From: Pseudidiomarina indica
Lineage (GTDB): Bacteria > Pseudomonadota > Gammaproteobacteria > Enterobacterales > Alteromonadaceae
Length of the DNA: 64,000 nt
Assembly (NCBI GenBank): GCA_029279945.1
Contig: JAJUHK010000002.1
Span: 279,031-343,030 of the forward strand
Reading direction: 5' to 3'
Part shown: piece after piece, positions 19,179 to 29,525 of the stretch
How positions within the stretch are numbered: the first letter of the stretch is position 1
Layout of the letters: each line of letters starts with the position of its first letter
Notes under the pieces: generated by a model
Told to the model about the DNA's origin: nothing
What the model saw: only the letters and a program-made list of their open reading frames with translations
Databases searched by the model: none
Program-made: the position numbers and the translations under genes

Positions 19179-20123
19179 TTATTCGATTTCCACCACCCGT
19201 AATTCAGGTGGAATTGAGAAGGTAACATTTTCTTCGCGGCCACTACGCTCTTGCACCTGAGTACCGCCCCATGCTTGCAATTGGGCAATCACGTCACGTA
19301 CCAGCACTTCTGGTGCCGAGGCGCCTGCGGTTACACCAATGCTGTGACAACCATCCAACCAAGCACGGTTAATGCAGGAAGCATCGTCAATTAAATAGGC
19401 TTTGGCACCCATTTTCTCCGCCAGCTCGCGCAAGCGGTTCGAGTTAGAGCTATTGCTTGCTCCTACCACTAGCATCAAATCCACCTCAGTGGCGATATCC
19501 CGTACCGCATCCTGACGGTTTTGCGTGGCGTAGCAAATATCATCTTTACGCGGGCCTTGAATGTTTGGAAACTTCTGCCGCAGCGCATCAATCACCGCCG
19601 CCGTATCATCGACCGATAGGGTGGTCTGGCTCATATAATGCAGGTTGTCGGGATTCTTCACTTCCAACTGCGCCACATCTTCCACCGACTCGACCAAATA
19701 AATACCACCGTTAGCGTTATCGTACTGCCCCATAGTACCTTCCACTTCAGGGTGGCCGGCATGACCAATGAGCACGCACTCATGCCCTTTACGGCTCGCA
19801 CGAGTCACTTCCATATGCACTTTAGTCACTAATGGACAAGTCGCATCGAATACCCGTAAGCCACGATCTTTGGCTTCTTGCCGCACCGCTTGCGAAACCC
19901 CGTGCGCGGAAAAAATCACAATACTATCATCAGGTACTTCATGTAGTTCATCGACAAACACCGCGCCGCGTTGACGCAATGAATCCACCACATACTTGTT
20001 ATGCACCACTTCGTGGCGCACATAAATGGGTGGCTCAAAAATTTCTAAAGCCCGCTCCACAATAGTAATCGCGCGGTCAACACCGGCACAAAAACCCCGT
20101 GGATTAGCCAAAATAATGTTCAT
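19179..20123 (-). CDS. ispH: 4-hydroxy-3-methylbut-2-enyl diphosphate reductase
   Basis: Last enzyme of the MEP isoprenoid pathway, an iron-sulfur reductase yielding IPP and DMAPP. ATG 20123 with GGAG nearby gives [14 protein letters not shown] and 314 residues; a start four codons earlier is less likely. Cluster ligands are Cys12 (GFCAG), the Cys of [11 protein letters not shown] and the Cys of [12 protein letters not shown]; the catalytic Glu is in the TMGQYD-to-TQNRQ region. It follows fkpB, the order seen in most gammaproteobacteria. Confidence 0.97.
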   Translation of the reverse strand: MNIILANPRGFCAGVDRAITIVERALEIFEPPIYVRHEVVHNKYVVDSLRQRGAVFVDELHEVPDDSIVIFSAHGVSQAVRQEAKDRGLRVFDATCPLVTKVHMEVTRASRKGHECVLIGHAGHPEVEGTMGQYDNANGGIYLVESVEDVAQLEVKNPDNLHYMSQTTLSVDDTAAVIDALRQKFPNIQGPRKDDICYATQNRQDAVRDIATEVDLMLVVGASNSSNSNRLRELAEKMGAKAYLIDDASCINRAWLDGCHSIGVTAGASAPEVLVRDVIAQLQAWGGTQVQERSGREENVTFSIPPELRVVEIE

Positions 20124-20162
20124 GATAAACTCCAATCACGCCCCCGTTACGGCGTGTTTTAG

Positions 20163-20600
20163 TTAAGGGTTCACCGCAATAATTTCAACATCAAAGCGAA
20201 CCCGTTGACCTGCCAACGGATGATTAAAATCAATGGTCACGAACTGATCGTTGACGGCTCGCACAATACCCGGCAGTTCGATACCATCGGGTTGTGGGAA
20301 GGTGAAAATTTGGCCCACCTCTGGTCGCTCACCAAATTTAGTGGTATCTACCTGATAAATGTTATCTTTATTAGGCATGCCAAAGGCATCTTCGGGCGCC
20401 AACTCAAATTCACGCTGTTCGCCCGCTTTCATACCCACTAAACAAGCTTCAAAGTTTTCGGTGAGCGAACCGTCCCCCATCCGAAACTTGGCCGGCTTTC
20501 CCGCCACCTTAGTACTGTCTGCGACTGAGTTATCCATCAACTTAATGGTAAAGTGCAACACCACTTCGCGACCGTGCTCGATCGCAAGACGACTGATCAT
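20163..20600 (-). CDS. fkpB: FkpB (SlpA) FKBP-type peptidyl-prolyl isomerase
   Basis: Cytoplasmic prolyl isomerase and chaperone. 145 residues with an FKBP half-domain interrupted by the IF chaperone insert, as in SlyD/SlpA: MGDGSLTENFEACLVGMKAGEQREFELAPEDAFG around 42-75 and the closing NHPLAGQRVRFDVEI. The start overlaps lspA by 4 nt. Confidence 0.95.
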   Translation of the reverse strand: MISRLAIEHGREVVLHFTIKLMDNSVADSTKVAGKPAKFRMGDGSLTENFEACLVGMKAGEQREFELAPEDAFGMPNKDNIYQVDTTKFGERPEVGQIFTFPQPDGIELPGIVRAVNDQFVTIDFNHPLAGQRVRFDVEIIAVNP

Positions 20601-21133
20601 GACTGTGCCCCCTGCCGCGGTTCAAAGAATGCTTCGAGTAACATTAAAATGGCACCGATGGTAATCGCAGAGTCTGCGACATTGAATGCGGGCCAGTGCC
20701 ATTGATTCACATACACATCAATAAAGTCGATGACATAGCCGTAAATTAAACGGTCAATCACGTTACCCACTGCACCTGCCAAAATCAACGAAAACGCCAA
20801 ATTCTGACGCCACAAGCCTGCTGGGTTACGCCGCAACCAAATCACTAACACCACGCTAATCGTAATGGCGAGTATGGTAAACAACCACCGTTGCCAGCCG
20901 CCTTGGTCGCTTAAGAAACTAAACGCCGCCCCAAAATTACGTACGTAAGTTAAGTTGAGGTATGGCATCACTGCAACGCTTTCGTACAAGTCGAAAACGC
21001 GAATCACCCACTGCTTGGTGAACTGATCAATGGCTATCAGCGCCAGCGTCAGCCATAAAAATCTTAACCCGCTGGCCCGTTTCTGAGGCAATTGTCCTGA
21101 GTTACGCAAACTGTCGCTCCTCTCCTTCACCAT
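20597..21133 (-). CDS. lspA: Lipoprotein signal peptidase
   Basis: Inner-membrane aspartyl protease that cleaves prolipoprotein signal peptides after lipidation; substrates in this window would include MlaA and the phospholipase D lipoprotein. Four membrane segments; the catalytic aspartates are in [21 protein letters not shown] and AFNVADSAI. The start is uncertain: ATG 21133 is listed, but TTG 21109, with GGAG 8 nt upstream and overlapping the ileS stop, would give 170 residues, closer to the E. coli length; GTG 21148 is also open. Confidence 0.93.
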   Translation of the reverse strand: MVKERSDSLRNSGQLPQKRASGLRFLWLTLALIAIDQFTKQWVIRVFDLYESVAVMPYLNLTYVRNFGAAFSFLSDQGGWQRWLFTILAITISVVLVIWLRRNPAGLWRQNLAFSLILAGAVGNVIDRLIYGYVIDFIDVYVNQWHWPAFNVADSAITIGAILMLLEAFFEPRQGAQS

Positions 21134-23954
21134 CGATGTTGGTGACACAACGCTGACATAAGGTTGGATGTTCGGCTATAGTGCCAACTTCGGCGCGGTG
21201 GTGCCAACAACGCTCACACTTCTGATAGGTCGATTGTTTCACACTCACCCACACCCCGGCTAATTCACTTGCATTCACCTGCTCAGGCGCTGTTGCCACA
21301 GCTTCCACTTGCACCGCAGAGGTAATAAACGCGAATCGTAATTCATCCCCTAAACTTTGCAACTGCGCGGCAATTTCTGGCAATGCGTACACCGTCACTT
21401 CTGCTTGTAAACTGCCACCTACTTTATCGTCGCGGCGTGCTTGCTCTATCGCGCGGTTCACTTCGTCGCGCACTTCCAATACTGTCTGCCAGCGCGCTAG
21501 TTCCTCTGCACTCACCTGAATCTCAGCTGCTGCTTGATACCAACTCTCAGTGAACACATAAGATGAGCGGGTGCTGCCGTCTGCCAACTGCTGCGGTAAC
21601 GCGGCCCAGATTTCCTGTGCGGTAAAGCTACAAATTGGCGCCAACCAGCGTACCAACATTTCGGCTATGTGGTACAAAGCGGTTTGACATGAGCGGCGTG
21701 CCACACTGTCGCGTTTCGCTGTGTACTGCCGGTCTTTAATGACATCTAAATAAAAACTACCCAGTTCAATCGAGCAGAAATGCATAAGCTTCTGCACCAC
21801 TAAGTGGAACTGATAGTCATCCAATGCCGTTAAAATCTCTTGTTGTAACGCAACCGCACGCGCCACAATCCAGCGGTCAATCGCCACCATATCAGCGGCC
21901 TGCACCGCATGCTCACGTGGGTCAAATTCATTCATGTTTGCCAACAAGAACCGTGCCGTGTTACGGATTCGCCGGTAGCTATCCGCCGCGCGCTTAAGGA
22001 TTTCGTCAGATACCGTCATTTCCGCCGAATAATCCGTTGCCGCCACCCACAAGCGCAGAATGTCACCGCCAAGCTTATTCATCACATCTTGCGGTGCCAC
22101 CACGTTACCGATGGATTTTGACATCTTGCGGCCTTGACCATCGACGGTAAAACCATGGGTCAATACTTGGCGGTATGGGGCGCGCTGGTACATCGCTACA
22201 CCTGTGAGTAGTGACGACTGGAACCACCCACGGTGCTGGTCAGAACCTTCTAAATACAAATCTGCTGGCCATTGTAGGCCTGCAGTCGTATTCAAGACAG
22301 CCTCGTGCGTCACCCCAGAGTCGAACCACACGTCGAGGGTGTCGGTTACTTTCCGATAGTCTTTTGCTTCTTCACCAAGCAACGTCTCTGGTTCCAAATC
22401 AAACCACGCCTGAATACCATCTTGCTCAACCAATTGCGCAACTTGCTCAATCAACTCTAAGGTACGCGGGTGCAATTCATCATTGTCGCGGCGGACAAAT
22501 ACTGCAATTGGGTTACCCCACGTGCGTTGCCGCGAAATACACCAATCTGGACGACCGTCCACCATGCTTTCAATGCGGTTTTGCCCCCACTCAGGAACCC
22601 AACGCACTTGTTTGATTTGCTCTAAGGCAGTTTTCCGCAGGCCTTGCTTATCCATGCTAATAAACCACTGTGGTGTCGCCCGGAAAATAATCGGCGTTTT
22701 ATGGCGCCAGCAATGCGGATAGGAGTGGTTATAGGCTTCGTGGTGAATGAGACGGCCGGCTGCTTGCAAGGCATCGACAATAGTGCCGTTTGCCTTCATC
22801 ACGTGCTGCCCTGCAAACATCGGGGTATCTGCTTTGTACACACCGTCATCACCAACGGGATTATACACTTCGAGACCGTAGCGTTGACCGACGATAAAGT
22901 CATCCACACCATGTCCCGGCGCCGTATGAACACAGCCCGTTCCTGAATCAGTGGTAACGTGCTCACCCAAAATGAGTGGCACCTGAACATCAGCAAACAG
23001 CGGGTGATGCATCATCTGATGTTCTAAGGCTTCACCTTTAGCAAAGCCCAGTTTGTGGTAGTTATCAATACCCCAGCGCGCCATTGCTGCACTTACCAGC
23101 TCATCAGCGAGTACCAAACGCAGTGCAGGACGATCTGCAGTCGCCGCTACTTGCACTAAGGCATAATCTAAACTTGGGTGGAGCGCGATAGCGCGGTTAG
23201 CCGGGATAGTCCATGGCGTGGTCGTCCAGATCACCACCATCACTTCACCTTCACCGGTGCGATCTGCTGGATGATCAAACAACGTCACGAACGCGGCTGG
23301 GTCGACGGGGACAAACCCCACATCGATTGCTGGCGAGCGCTTATCTTGATACTCAACTTCAGCTTCAGCCAACGCCGAGCCACAATCAGTACACCAATGC
23401 ACAGGCTTAAAGCCTTGCTGTAAATGACCATTCGCAATAATTTTACCAAGTGCGCGGATACTATCCGCTTCTTGCTTCGGGTTCATGGTGAGATAAGGGC
23501 GATCCCAATCACCTAAGACACCCAGGCGTTTAAAACTCTCTCGTTGGCCATCCACTTGAGTAAGCGCATACTCACGACATTTTTGGCGGAATTCTGCTGT
23601 GCTCAGCTTTTTGCCGGGCTTACCAAGTTTTTTCTCAACTTGTAACTCAATCGGCAAGCCGTGACAGTCCCAGCCTGGCACGTATGGCGCATCGTAATCG
23701 CTCAAGGTTTTCGCCTTGACAATCATGTCTTTTAAAATTTTGTTGACCGCATGACCAATATGAATATCACCATTCGCGTAGGGCGGGCCATCGTGCAAAA
23801 TAAACACTGGCTTACCCGCTTTAGCTTGGCGAATTAAACCGTACACGTCATCCGCGTACCACTGTTCCAACATCTGCGGCTCACGCTGCGCCAAATTACC
23901 GCGCATCGGAAACTCTGTTTCCGGCAGATTCAGTGTGTGTTTATAGTCGGTCAT
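21102..23954 (-). CDS. ileS: Isoleucyl-tRNA synthetase
   Basis: Class I synthetase with editing. 950 residues. HIGH signature at about 60-67 ([12 protein letters not shown]), KMSKS in [16 protein letters not shown]1 editing domain in between, and a C-terminal zinc site [12 protein letters not shown]...CQRC near the end. Overlaps lspA and is followed by it in the conserved ribF-ileS-lspA-fkpB-ispH order. Confidence 0.98.
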   Translation of the reverse strand: MTDYKHTLNLPETEFPMRGNLAQREPQMLEQWYADDVYGLIRQAKAGKPVFILHDGPPYANGDIHIGHAVNKILKDMIVKAKTLSDYDAPYVPGWDCHGLPIELQVEKKLGKPGKKLSTAEFRQKCREYALTQVDGQRESFKRLGVLGDWDRPYLTMNPKQEADSIRALGKIIANGHLQQGFKPVHWCTDCGSALAEAEVEYQDKRSPAIDVGFVPVDPAAFVTLFDHPADRTGEGEVMVVIWTTTPWTIPANRAIALHPSLDYALVQVAATADRPALRLVLADELVSAAMARWGIDNYHKLGFAKGEALEHQMMHHPLFADVQVPLILGEHVTTDSGTGCVHTAPGHGVDDFIVGQRYGLEVYNPVGDDGVYKADTPMFAGQHVMKANGTIVDALQAAGRLIHHEAYNHSYPHCWRHKTPIIFRATPQWFISMDKQGLRKTALEQIKQVRWVPEWGQNRIESMVDGRPDWCISRQRTWGNPIAVFVRRDNDELHPRTLELIEQVAQLVEQDGIQAWFDLEPETLLGEEAKDYRKVTDTLDVWFDSGVTHEAVLNTTAGLQWPADLYLEGSDQHRGWFQSSLLTGVAMYQRAPYRQVLTHGFTVDGQGRKMSKSIGNVVAPQDVMNKLGGDILRLWVAATDYSAEMTVSDEILKRAADSYRRIRNTARFLLANMNEFDPREHAVQAADMVAIDRWIVARAVALQQEILTALDDYQFHLVVQKLMHFCSIELGSFYLDVIKDRQYTAKRDSVARRSCQTALYHIAEMLVRWLAPICSFTAQEIWAALPQQLADGSTRSSYVFTESWYQAAAEIQVSAEELARWQTVLEVRDEVNRAIEQARRDDKVGGSLQAEVTVYALPEIAAQLQSLGDELRFAFITSAVQVEAVATAPEQVNASELAGVWVSVKQSTYQKCERCWHHRAEVGTIAEHPTLCQRCVTNIDGEGEERQFA

Positions 23955-23980
23955 TATTTCGGTTCCTGTTCTTGTATGTC

Positions 23981-24928
23981 TTATCGTAATTGGGGTTCGA
24001 TTGCGTTCGCCATCACTTGCCGGGCAATTGCTGCATCCGCTTCAATTTGCCGCTGTAACTCACCAAAATCGGCAAACTTTTGCTCGGCACGGATAAATTG
24101 GGTCGGGATCACCCGCAGCTGCTGGCCATATAAATCGCCGTTAAAATCGAACAAATGCACTTCAAGCTGCACTTGTTTACCATCTAATGTCGGACGTCTA
24201 CCAATATTAGCAACGCCTGCATACATTTTGCCATCATTGATTTGGACCTGCACTGCAAATACTCCTTGTAAAGGTGAATGCAAGCGCTTTAACTGAATAT
24301 TAGCGGTCGGATAGCCAATCGTGCGGCCTTTCTTCTGGCCATGCACAACCCGCCCTTGAAACGCAAACGGGCGCCCGAGCAATGCTGCGGCATGAGCAAA
24401 ATCACCAGCGGCTAATGCACGGCGCGTGGCAGTACTACTAACGCGCTCTTGGTGCTGGCGATAACTTTGGGTATCCACCACCTCAAAACCAAGCACAATA
24501 CCGGCCTGTTGCAACATGGCAAAATCACCTTCGCGACCTTTACCAAAGCGGAAGTCATCACCCACCACGAGGAATTTAACGCCCAGCTGTCCGACCAGTA
24601 CATGCTCAATAAACTCACGCGCAGGGTAGTTCGCAAATTTGCGATTAAAATGTACCACTAAGTGACGTTCAATCCCCTGTGCTGCGAGGGCATCGTGCTT
24701 CTCACGTAAATTGGTAAGCCGGGCTGGCGCACGATCAGGCTGGAACAACTCTTGTGGTTGCGGCTCAAATGTCATCACCATCGCTGGCAAGCCACGGGCT
24801 TGCGCTTGCGCTCGTACTTGGGCAAGGACTGCTTGATGGCCTAAATGCACACCATCAAAGTTGCCGATAGTGAGTACACACCCACGGTGTTCTGGGCGAA
24901 TATTGTGGATACCACGAATTAATTGCAT
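23981..24928 (-). CDS. ribF: Bifunctional riboflavin kinase/FAD synthetase
   Basis: Converts riboflavin to FMN and FAD. ATG 24928 gives the conserved opening [10 protein letters not shown] and 315 residues; an ATG 10 codons upstream has no ribosome site. FAD synthetase domain: [12 protein letters not shown] at about 21-32 and the segment [11 protein letters not shown]. Flavokinase domain: [13 protein letters not shown] and [22 protein letters not shown]. Confidence 0.97.
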   Translation of the reverse strand: MQLIRGIHNIRPEHRGCVLTIGNFDGVHLGHQAVLAQVRAQAQARGLPAMVMTFEPQPQELFQPDRAPARLTNLREKHDALAAQGIERHLVVHFNRKFANYPAREFIEHVLVGQLGVKFLVVGDDFRFGKGREGDFAMLQQAGIVLGFEVVDTQSYRQHQERVSSTATRRALAAGDFAHAAALLGRPFAFQGRVVHGQKKGRTIGYPTANIQLKRLHSPLQGVFAVQVQINDGKMYAGVANIGRRPTLDGKQVQLEVHLFDFNGDLYGQQLRVIPTQFIRAEQKFADFGELQRQIEADAAIARQVMANAIEPQLR

Positions 24929-25017
24929 GGCTGCGTTGCAAGCCTTTTCTGTCGACATTAAAAGAAAGTGGCGATTATAGCAGGCTCACCAAAGGCTCAC
25001 CAGACACACCAACCGCA

Positions 25018-26559
25018 TTAACGAAACTTCACCCGTAATACCAACACACTGAGTAAATAAGTTAACGCACCTGCGCCAATCAACGCAGCTAATTGCCATA
25101 CCCGTTCTACAAATACAGCCGCAAGCCACCAGCCACGCGCGGGCAATAACAAACAGACGACGACCACCATGGCAATGACGGCTAGGATAACTTTGCCAAT
25201 ATAGGTGAAGGTACCCGGGTAACGCTTGAGCACCCCATCACGCCACAAATTGTAGCCCAGCAAACCCGCATTCACTGCTGCCGATAACGAGGTGGCAATC
25301 GCCAGACCTACATAACCAAAGGGAATGGCAAGAATGATGTTGAACACCATATTGATGACCATAGCGATAATACCGTAACGCACTGGCCGTGTGGTATCTT
25401 GACGCGAGTAGAAACCCGTCGCTAATACTTTCACCAGCATAAAGCTGAGCAAGCCTGAACCATAGGCGTACAAACTATAGGACGCTAAGCGGGCATCTTC
25501 AGGGGAAAACTCACCACGCATAAAGAGTACCATCAGCATGGGCTCGGCTAAGACCAGTAACCCCGCCATAGCAGGTAAGCCTAATAGCACAACCGTGCGT
25601 ATGCCCCAATCTAAGGTTTTACTAAATTCAGCAGGCGATTGGTCCACGTGGCGCGAGCTCAGTGCCGGTAAAATTACGGTAGCGATAGCGATGCCAAATA
25701 AGCCTAATGGAAATTCCAATAAACGGTCGGAGTAATACAACCAACTAATCGAACCCGTCATTAAGAATGAGGCAATCAATGTGTCCAACAACAGGTTGAT
25801 CTGGCTCACCGACACCCCAAACAGAGCCGGAATCATTAACGTACGGATTTTCGTAACACCGGGGTCTGACCACCCCCAGCGCGGGCGCACCAGTAATCCT
25901 GCTCGTTTTAAAAATGGCAGTTGGAATAAAAACTGGATGGCGCCCCCGGCAAACACACCCCAGGCCAATGCATATTCCGGTTGTTCTAGCTGTGGCGCAA
26001 GCCAAATCGCGAAGCCGATAATAGCGACGTTCAAAAAGACAGGGGTAAAGGCAGCCACGGCAAAGCGGCCAAGGGTATTGAGAATTGCGCCGGCCAATGC
26101 AGTAAAGGTGATAAACCACAAATAGGGAAACGTGATCCGTAACAAATCGGCAGCCAGCACAAACTTATGCCCTTGCGGGCCGTCGTGATACCAGTCTAAA
26201 AACCACCCAGTACCAAACAGCGCGGCCACTACCGGCGAGGCCACCACCCCAACCAAGGTAACGAGGGTAACTAAAGTACCCAAAGTACCGGCTACACGGG
26301 CAATGAGTAGCCGTTGTTCATCCAGCGTTTTGCCCTGTTTATATTCGGTCAGAACCGGCACAAACGCCTGCGCAAATGCCCCTTCTGCAAATAATCGGCG
26401 CAGAAAGTTGGGTATTTTGTTAGCAAAAAAGAATACGTCAGCCGCGGCGCCGGCCCCCATAAGGTTCGCTATTACCACATCGCGCACCAACCCAAGCACG
26501 CGCGAAATAAGTGTCATAAAGCTAACAATAATACCCGATTTAGCCAGTTGCCTAGACAA
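25018..26559 (-). CDS. murJ: MurJ lipid II flippase
   Basis: Flips lipid II across the inner membrane for peptidoglycan synthesis (MviN family). 513 residues and about 14 membrane segments. Opening sequence SGIIVSFMTLISRVLGLVRDVVIA and the conserved RRLFAEGAFAQAFVPV with its essential arginines near 50-70. Starts at TTG 26559 with GAGG 6 nt upstream. It is 40 nt downstream of the DUF885 gene. Confidence 0.96.
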   Translation of the reverse strand: MSRQLAKSGIIVSFMTLISRVLGLVRDVVIANLMGAGAAADVFFFANKIPNFLRRLFAEGAFAQAFVPVLTEYKQGKTLDEQRLLIARVAGTLGTLVTLVTLVGVVASPVVAALFGTGWFLDWYHDGPQGHKFVLAADLLRITFPYLWFITFTALAGAILNTLGRFAVAAFTPVFLNVAIIGFAIWLAPQLEQPEYALAWGVFAGGAIQFLFQLPFLKRAGLLVRPRWGWSDPGVTKIRTLMIPALFGVSVSQINLLLDTLIASFLMTGSISWLYYSDRLLEFPLGLFGIAIATVILPALSSRHVDQSPAEFSKTLDWGIRTVVLLGLPAMAGLLVLAEPMLMVLFMRGEFSPEDARLASYSLYAYGSGLLSFMLVKVLATGFYSRQDTTRPVRYGIIAMVINMVFNIILAIPFGYVGLAIATSLSAAVNAGLLGYNLWRDGVLKRYPGTFTYIGKVILAVIAMVVVVCLLLPARGWWLAAVFVERVWQLAALIGAGALTYLLSVLVLRVKFR

Positions 26560-26598
26560 ATTAACCTCGTTGTAGCTACTTCAAATTACTGCTGCAAA

Positions 26599-28416
26599 TT
26601 AAGCGGCCGCAGCCGCTTTTTGTTGAATGTATTCGTCAATTAAACGCTCCAATATAGGCAACGGCATTGAGCCACTTTCTAAAATCACATCATGAAAGTC
26701 TCGAATATCAAACTTGTCACCTAACTCGCGTTTAGCTTTTTCGCGCAGCTCAACAAACTTCATCATGCCCATTTTGTAAGACACCGCTTGACCAGGCCAA
26801 ACAATATAACGCTCTATTTCAGCCACCACATCCGACATCGCCATACCACCGTTAGCGGCCATGTAGTTAATCGCTTCGTCACGCGTCCAACGCTTAGCAT
26901 GCATGCCGGTGTCCACCACCAAACGAATGGCGCGGAACAACTCCGCTTGCAAACGGCCAATATCACCGTAAGGGTCGTTCTGGTAAAAACCCAAATCAGC
27001 CATCAACTGCTCGGTATACAGCGCCCAGCCTTCGGTATGCACAGAAAATGGCACAAACGAGCGGAAAATAGGCAACCCTGACATTTCTTGCTGCAAAGCA
27101 ATCTGATAATGATGCCCAGGCACCCCCTCATGCACCGCCAAGGTTTTCATACCGTACTTAGGCGTTGCAGTAATGTCGTATAAATTCGCGTAGAATCGCC
27201 CTGGCCGTGAGCCATCTAGCGACGGTGCTTGATAATAAGCACCAGCCGAATTGCGCTCAGCATATTCCGGTACCCGCACCACTTCGAGTTCAGCTTGCGG
27301 GCGCTTGCGAAACGCCGGGTCAATTAGCTTATCAATGTCGCCTAAAATTGCCGTATAATCAGCCAGAATTTGCTCACGGCCCGCTGCCGAGTCTTCATAT
27401 AAAAACTGCGGATCAGCATTCAATTGTTGCAGCAACGTACCTATCGGTGTTTCAGAGTCATAGCCAAGGCCGTCAAATATGACCCGCATTTCGGCATGAA
27501 TGCGCGCCACTTCATCAAGCCCTGTCTGGTGCACTTGGTCAGCCGATATATTTTCGGTGGTAAATTGCTTTAACTGGTACGCATAGTAGTCATCGCCATT
27601 TGGCAGCTTCCATACCCCAGCGTCGACGGTTGCTTTCGGTGCCAACGCCACAAAATAACCCAACATGTCGCGATACGCCGGGTACACCTGTTCACGTACC
27701 GCCGTCTCAGCTTGCGTAACCAGTTCCTGCTGCTGCGCAGCACTCATTTCCGTTTTCGCTAGCTTATCGCGCAGCGAAGTCACCAGTACGTTGTCGGCTA
27801 CCGCCGGCTCAATAAACCCTTGCAACTGATCAATTACCGCATCAACCACAAACCGAGGAGGAATAATGCCACGTTCTGTACTAGCGTCCACCTTCGCCAA
27901 CACCCCGTCAAAGTATGGCTTAAACGCTTGTAAACGTGCTACATAGTGTTCAGCCCCTTGTCGGTCTTCAACACGGTGCATATCGGTCATAAATGATGGC
28001 AAATTCACATGTGGCCCAGTCATTTGATTTACCGAGTAGCTATGATAACGCCATTTTTCGCCTTCAATCTGTTGGCTTAAAAAATAGTCAAAAATATCAT
28101 ACGAAATTAAATCTTGCCCCTCGCGCCCTTCGCGACCATACGACTGAAACGTTGCATAGGTTTCTTTTAACTTAGCATAACCCTCGTCAGCTTTGGCAAT
28201 ACTGGTATCATCCAGCTCAGCATTGTGGCCACGAATACCAAACTGATCAAACAAACCCAAGTACGTCAGAGTTTGCGGCGACTCCATCGCTTGCTCTAGC
28301 ATAGTACGGTCATAAAAAACACGAATAGAAAACGGCTTAAACCAAATGGCATTGGTTACTAGCACGGTTGCCGCTATCACAATAGCTAGTAGGCTGTATT
28401 TAATGAATTTCCACAT
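26599..28416 (-). CDS. DUF885 family metallopeptidase-like protein
   Basis: 605 residues with a single N-terminal membrane anchor or uncleaved signal (about 5-24), so likely periplasmic or membrane-tethered. The DUF885 signature HEGVPGHHYQ at 429-438 resembles the zinc site of gluzincin-like peptidases (H429, E430, H435 or H436). Members are annotated as putative peptidases; substrate unknown. The gene lies between murJ and the heptamer-flanked S23 cassette, a position that in relatives is usually directly next to rpsT. Confidence 0.88.
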   Translation of the reverse strand: MWKFIKYSLLAIVIAATVLVTNAIWFKPFSIRVFYDRTMLEQAMESPQTLTYLGLFDQFGIRGHNAELDDTSIAKADEGYAKLKETYATFQSYGREGREGQDLISYDIFDYFLSQQIEGEKWRYHSYSVNQMTGPHVNLPSFMTDMHRVEDRQGAEHYVARLQAFKPYFDGVLAKVDASTERGIIPPRFVVDAVIDQLQGFIEPAVADNVLVTSLRDKLAKTEMSAAQQQELVTQAETAVREQVYPAYRDMLGYFVALAPKATVDAGVWKLPNGDDYYAYQLKQFTTENISADQVHQTGLDEVARIHAEMRVIFDGLGYDSETPIGTLLQQLNADPQFLYEDSAAGREQILADYTAILGDIDKLIDPAFRKRPQAELEVVRVPEYAERNSAGAYYQAPSLDGSRPGRFYANLYDITATPKYGMKTLAVHEGVPGHHYQIALQQEMSGLPIFRSFVPFSVHTEGWALYTEQLMADLGFYQNDPYGDIGRLQAELFRAIRLVVDTGMHAKRWTRDEAINYMAANGGMAMSDVVAEIERYIVWPGQAVSYKMGMMKFVELREKAKRELGDKFDIRDFHDVILESGSMPLPILERLIDEYIQQKAAAAA

Positions 28417-28443
28417 AAAGGTATCTCGTTGTGAGTGAAGTTC

Positions 28444-28544
28444 GTTATTGGTTATTAGTTATTGGTTATTGGTTAGTGGTTATTGGTTATTGGTTAGTGG
28501 TTAGTGGTTAGTGGTTATTGGTTATTGGTTATTGGTTATTGGTT
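28444..28544. repeat. Left heptamer array, (GTTATTG)14
   Basis: Fourteen head-to-tail 7-bp units plus a partial one. Most are GTTATTG; four are GTTAGTG and one is GTTATTA. The 3' end of the S23 gene lies within it: the last codons and the stop (28529-28531) are made of repeat units. It is the inverted counterpart of the array at 28929-29089. Confidence 0.95.
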
Positions 28545-28879
28545 GAACCCTTTAGAGCTTTTATCAATGCATTTATTAAGATAAGAACTCGAGATATTAA
28601 TGCATTTTCGTATTCAGGAATATAACCTAATCTTACGGCTATTGTGAGTTGTGTATCTAACTCAGCTAACGAGCCTTTTGCAATGTATAGAAAGCGCAGA
28701 AATTCAGGTATTGAATGTCTATTAGCACCCTCTGCAATATTGCTAGGAACACTCACTGCACATCGTCTAATTTGACCGCGTAAGCCATACCGCTCATCAG
28801 GTGGGAAAGCCTTCGTGAGCTCATAAACATACACACATAAGTCAATACTTAACTCTTTAACTACCAATTTATTTGCCAT
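28529..28879 (-). CDS. S23 family four-helix-bundle protein
   Basis: Small helical protein of the S23/IVS family, the group encoded in intervening sequences of some 23S rRNA genes; also related to the Avd accessory protein of diversity-generating retroelements. The molecular role of free-standing copies is not known. ATG 28879 has GGAGG 5 nt upstream and gives 116 residues (MANKLVVKEL); ATGs at 28882, 28891 and 28906 are also open. Family signature ERYGLRGQIRRCAVSVPSNIAEGANR with FLRFLYIAKGSLAELDTQL. The final residues STNNQ are encoded by the left heptamer array. Confidence 0.88.
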   Translation of the reverse strand: MANKLVVKELSIDLCVYVYELTKAFPPDERYGLRGQIRRCAVSVPSNIAEGANRHSIPEFLRFLYIAKGSLAELDTQLTIAVRLGYIPEYENALISRVLILINALIKALKGSTNNQ

Positions 28880-28928
28880 CATGACCTCCATGTCAAACTC
28901 AAGCATAGCACTAACTACTAACTAATAC

Positions 28929-29089
28929 CCAATAACCAACAACCAATAACCACTAACCAATAACCAACAACCAACAACCAATAACCAATAACCACTAACC
29001 ACTAACCAATAACCAATAACCAATAACCAATAACCAATAACCAATAACCAATAACCAATAACCAACAACTAATAACCAACAACCAATAA
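28929..29089. repeat. Right heptamer array, (CCAATAA)23
   Basis: Twenty-three 7-bp units. Variants are CCAATAA, CCAACAA and CCACTAA, plus one CTAATAA. This is the reverse complement of the left array, so the two could pair over about 100 bp with the S23 gene in the loop. Variant units are scattered, as expected from slippage and exchange among units. Confidence 0.95.
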
Positions 29090-29101
29090 CCAAACTCACC
29101 C

Positions 29102-29130
29102 TTGACTTTAGCCTCAAAAACAGGCATATT
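29102..29130 (+). promoter_or_regulatory. Candidate rpsT promoter
   Basis: TTGACT (29102-29107), 17-bp spacer, CATATT (29125-29130), then a GC-rich stretch CCCCGCCC in the discriminator region. Such discriminators are typical of stringently controlled ribosomal promoters. The promoter lies just right of the heptamer array. Confidence 0.5.
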
Positions 29131-29204
29131 CCCCGCCCTACAAAACCTATTGCATTTTTGCATTAACGCACTAAGACAAAGACAACGAATTTTAGGAGTT
29201 CACC

Positions 29205-29465
29205 TTGGCAAATATTAAGTCTGCTAAAAAGCGTGCGGTTCAAGCGGAAAAAAACCGTCGCCACAACGCGAGCCGTCGCTCAATGATGCGTACCTTGATG
29301 AAGAAAGTAGTTGCCGCTGTTGAAGCAGGCGATAAAGCGACTGCACAGCAGGCATTTGCTAATCTTCAGCCGGTACTTGACCGCTACGCAACGAAAGGTT
29401 TAATTGCAAAGAACAAAGCAGCTCGTCATAAGAGCCGTTTCTCTGCAAAAATCGCTGCAATGTAA
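29205..29465 (+). CDS. rpsT: Ribosomal protein S20
   Basis: Small-subunit protein binding 16S rRNA. 86 residues, very basic, opening [25 protein letters not shown] as in other bacteria. It starts at TTG 29205 with AGGAG 6 nt upstream; a UUG start is also used by E. coli rpsT, where it contributes to autogenous control. Transcribed divergently from murJ-ribF-ileS, as in most gammaproteobacteria, but here separated from them by DUF885 and S23. Confidence 0.98.
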   Translation: MANIKSAKKRAVQAEKNRRHNASRRSMMRTLMKKVVAAVEAGDKATAQQAFANLQPVLDRYATKGLIAKNKAARHKSRFSAKIAAM

Positions 29466-29488
29466 TTTATTTTACAACGCACATAAAA

Positions 29489-29513
29489 AACCAGCCCGCA
29501 GGCTGGTTTTTTT
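29489..29513. terminator. Bidirectional terminator between rpsT and S9 peptidase
   Basis: AACCAGCC (29489-29496), loop CGCA, GGCTGGTT (29501-29508), with T-tract on the plus strand to 29513 and an A-tract upstream that serves as T-tract on the minus strand. It ends both convergent genes. Confidence 0.85.
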
Positions 29514-29525
29514 GTTTGGGAACCC

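Noticed and set aside
20139..20158. Plus-strand terminator-like hairpin between fkpB and ispH (CACGCC/GGCGTG then TTTT)
   Set aside because: No plus-strand transcript is expected there; the stem is short and the two minus-strand genes read through it.
28444..29089. CRISPR array
   Set aside because: The 7-bp units are directly adjacent with no spacers and occur in two opposite-orientation blocks around an S23 gene; no cas gene is present.
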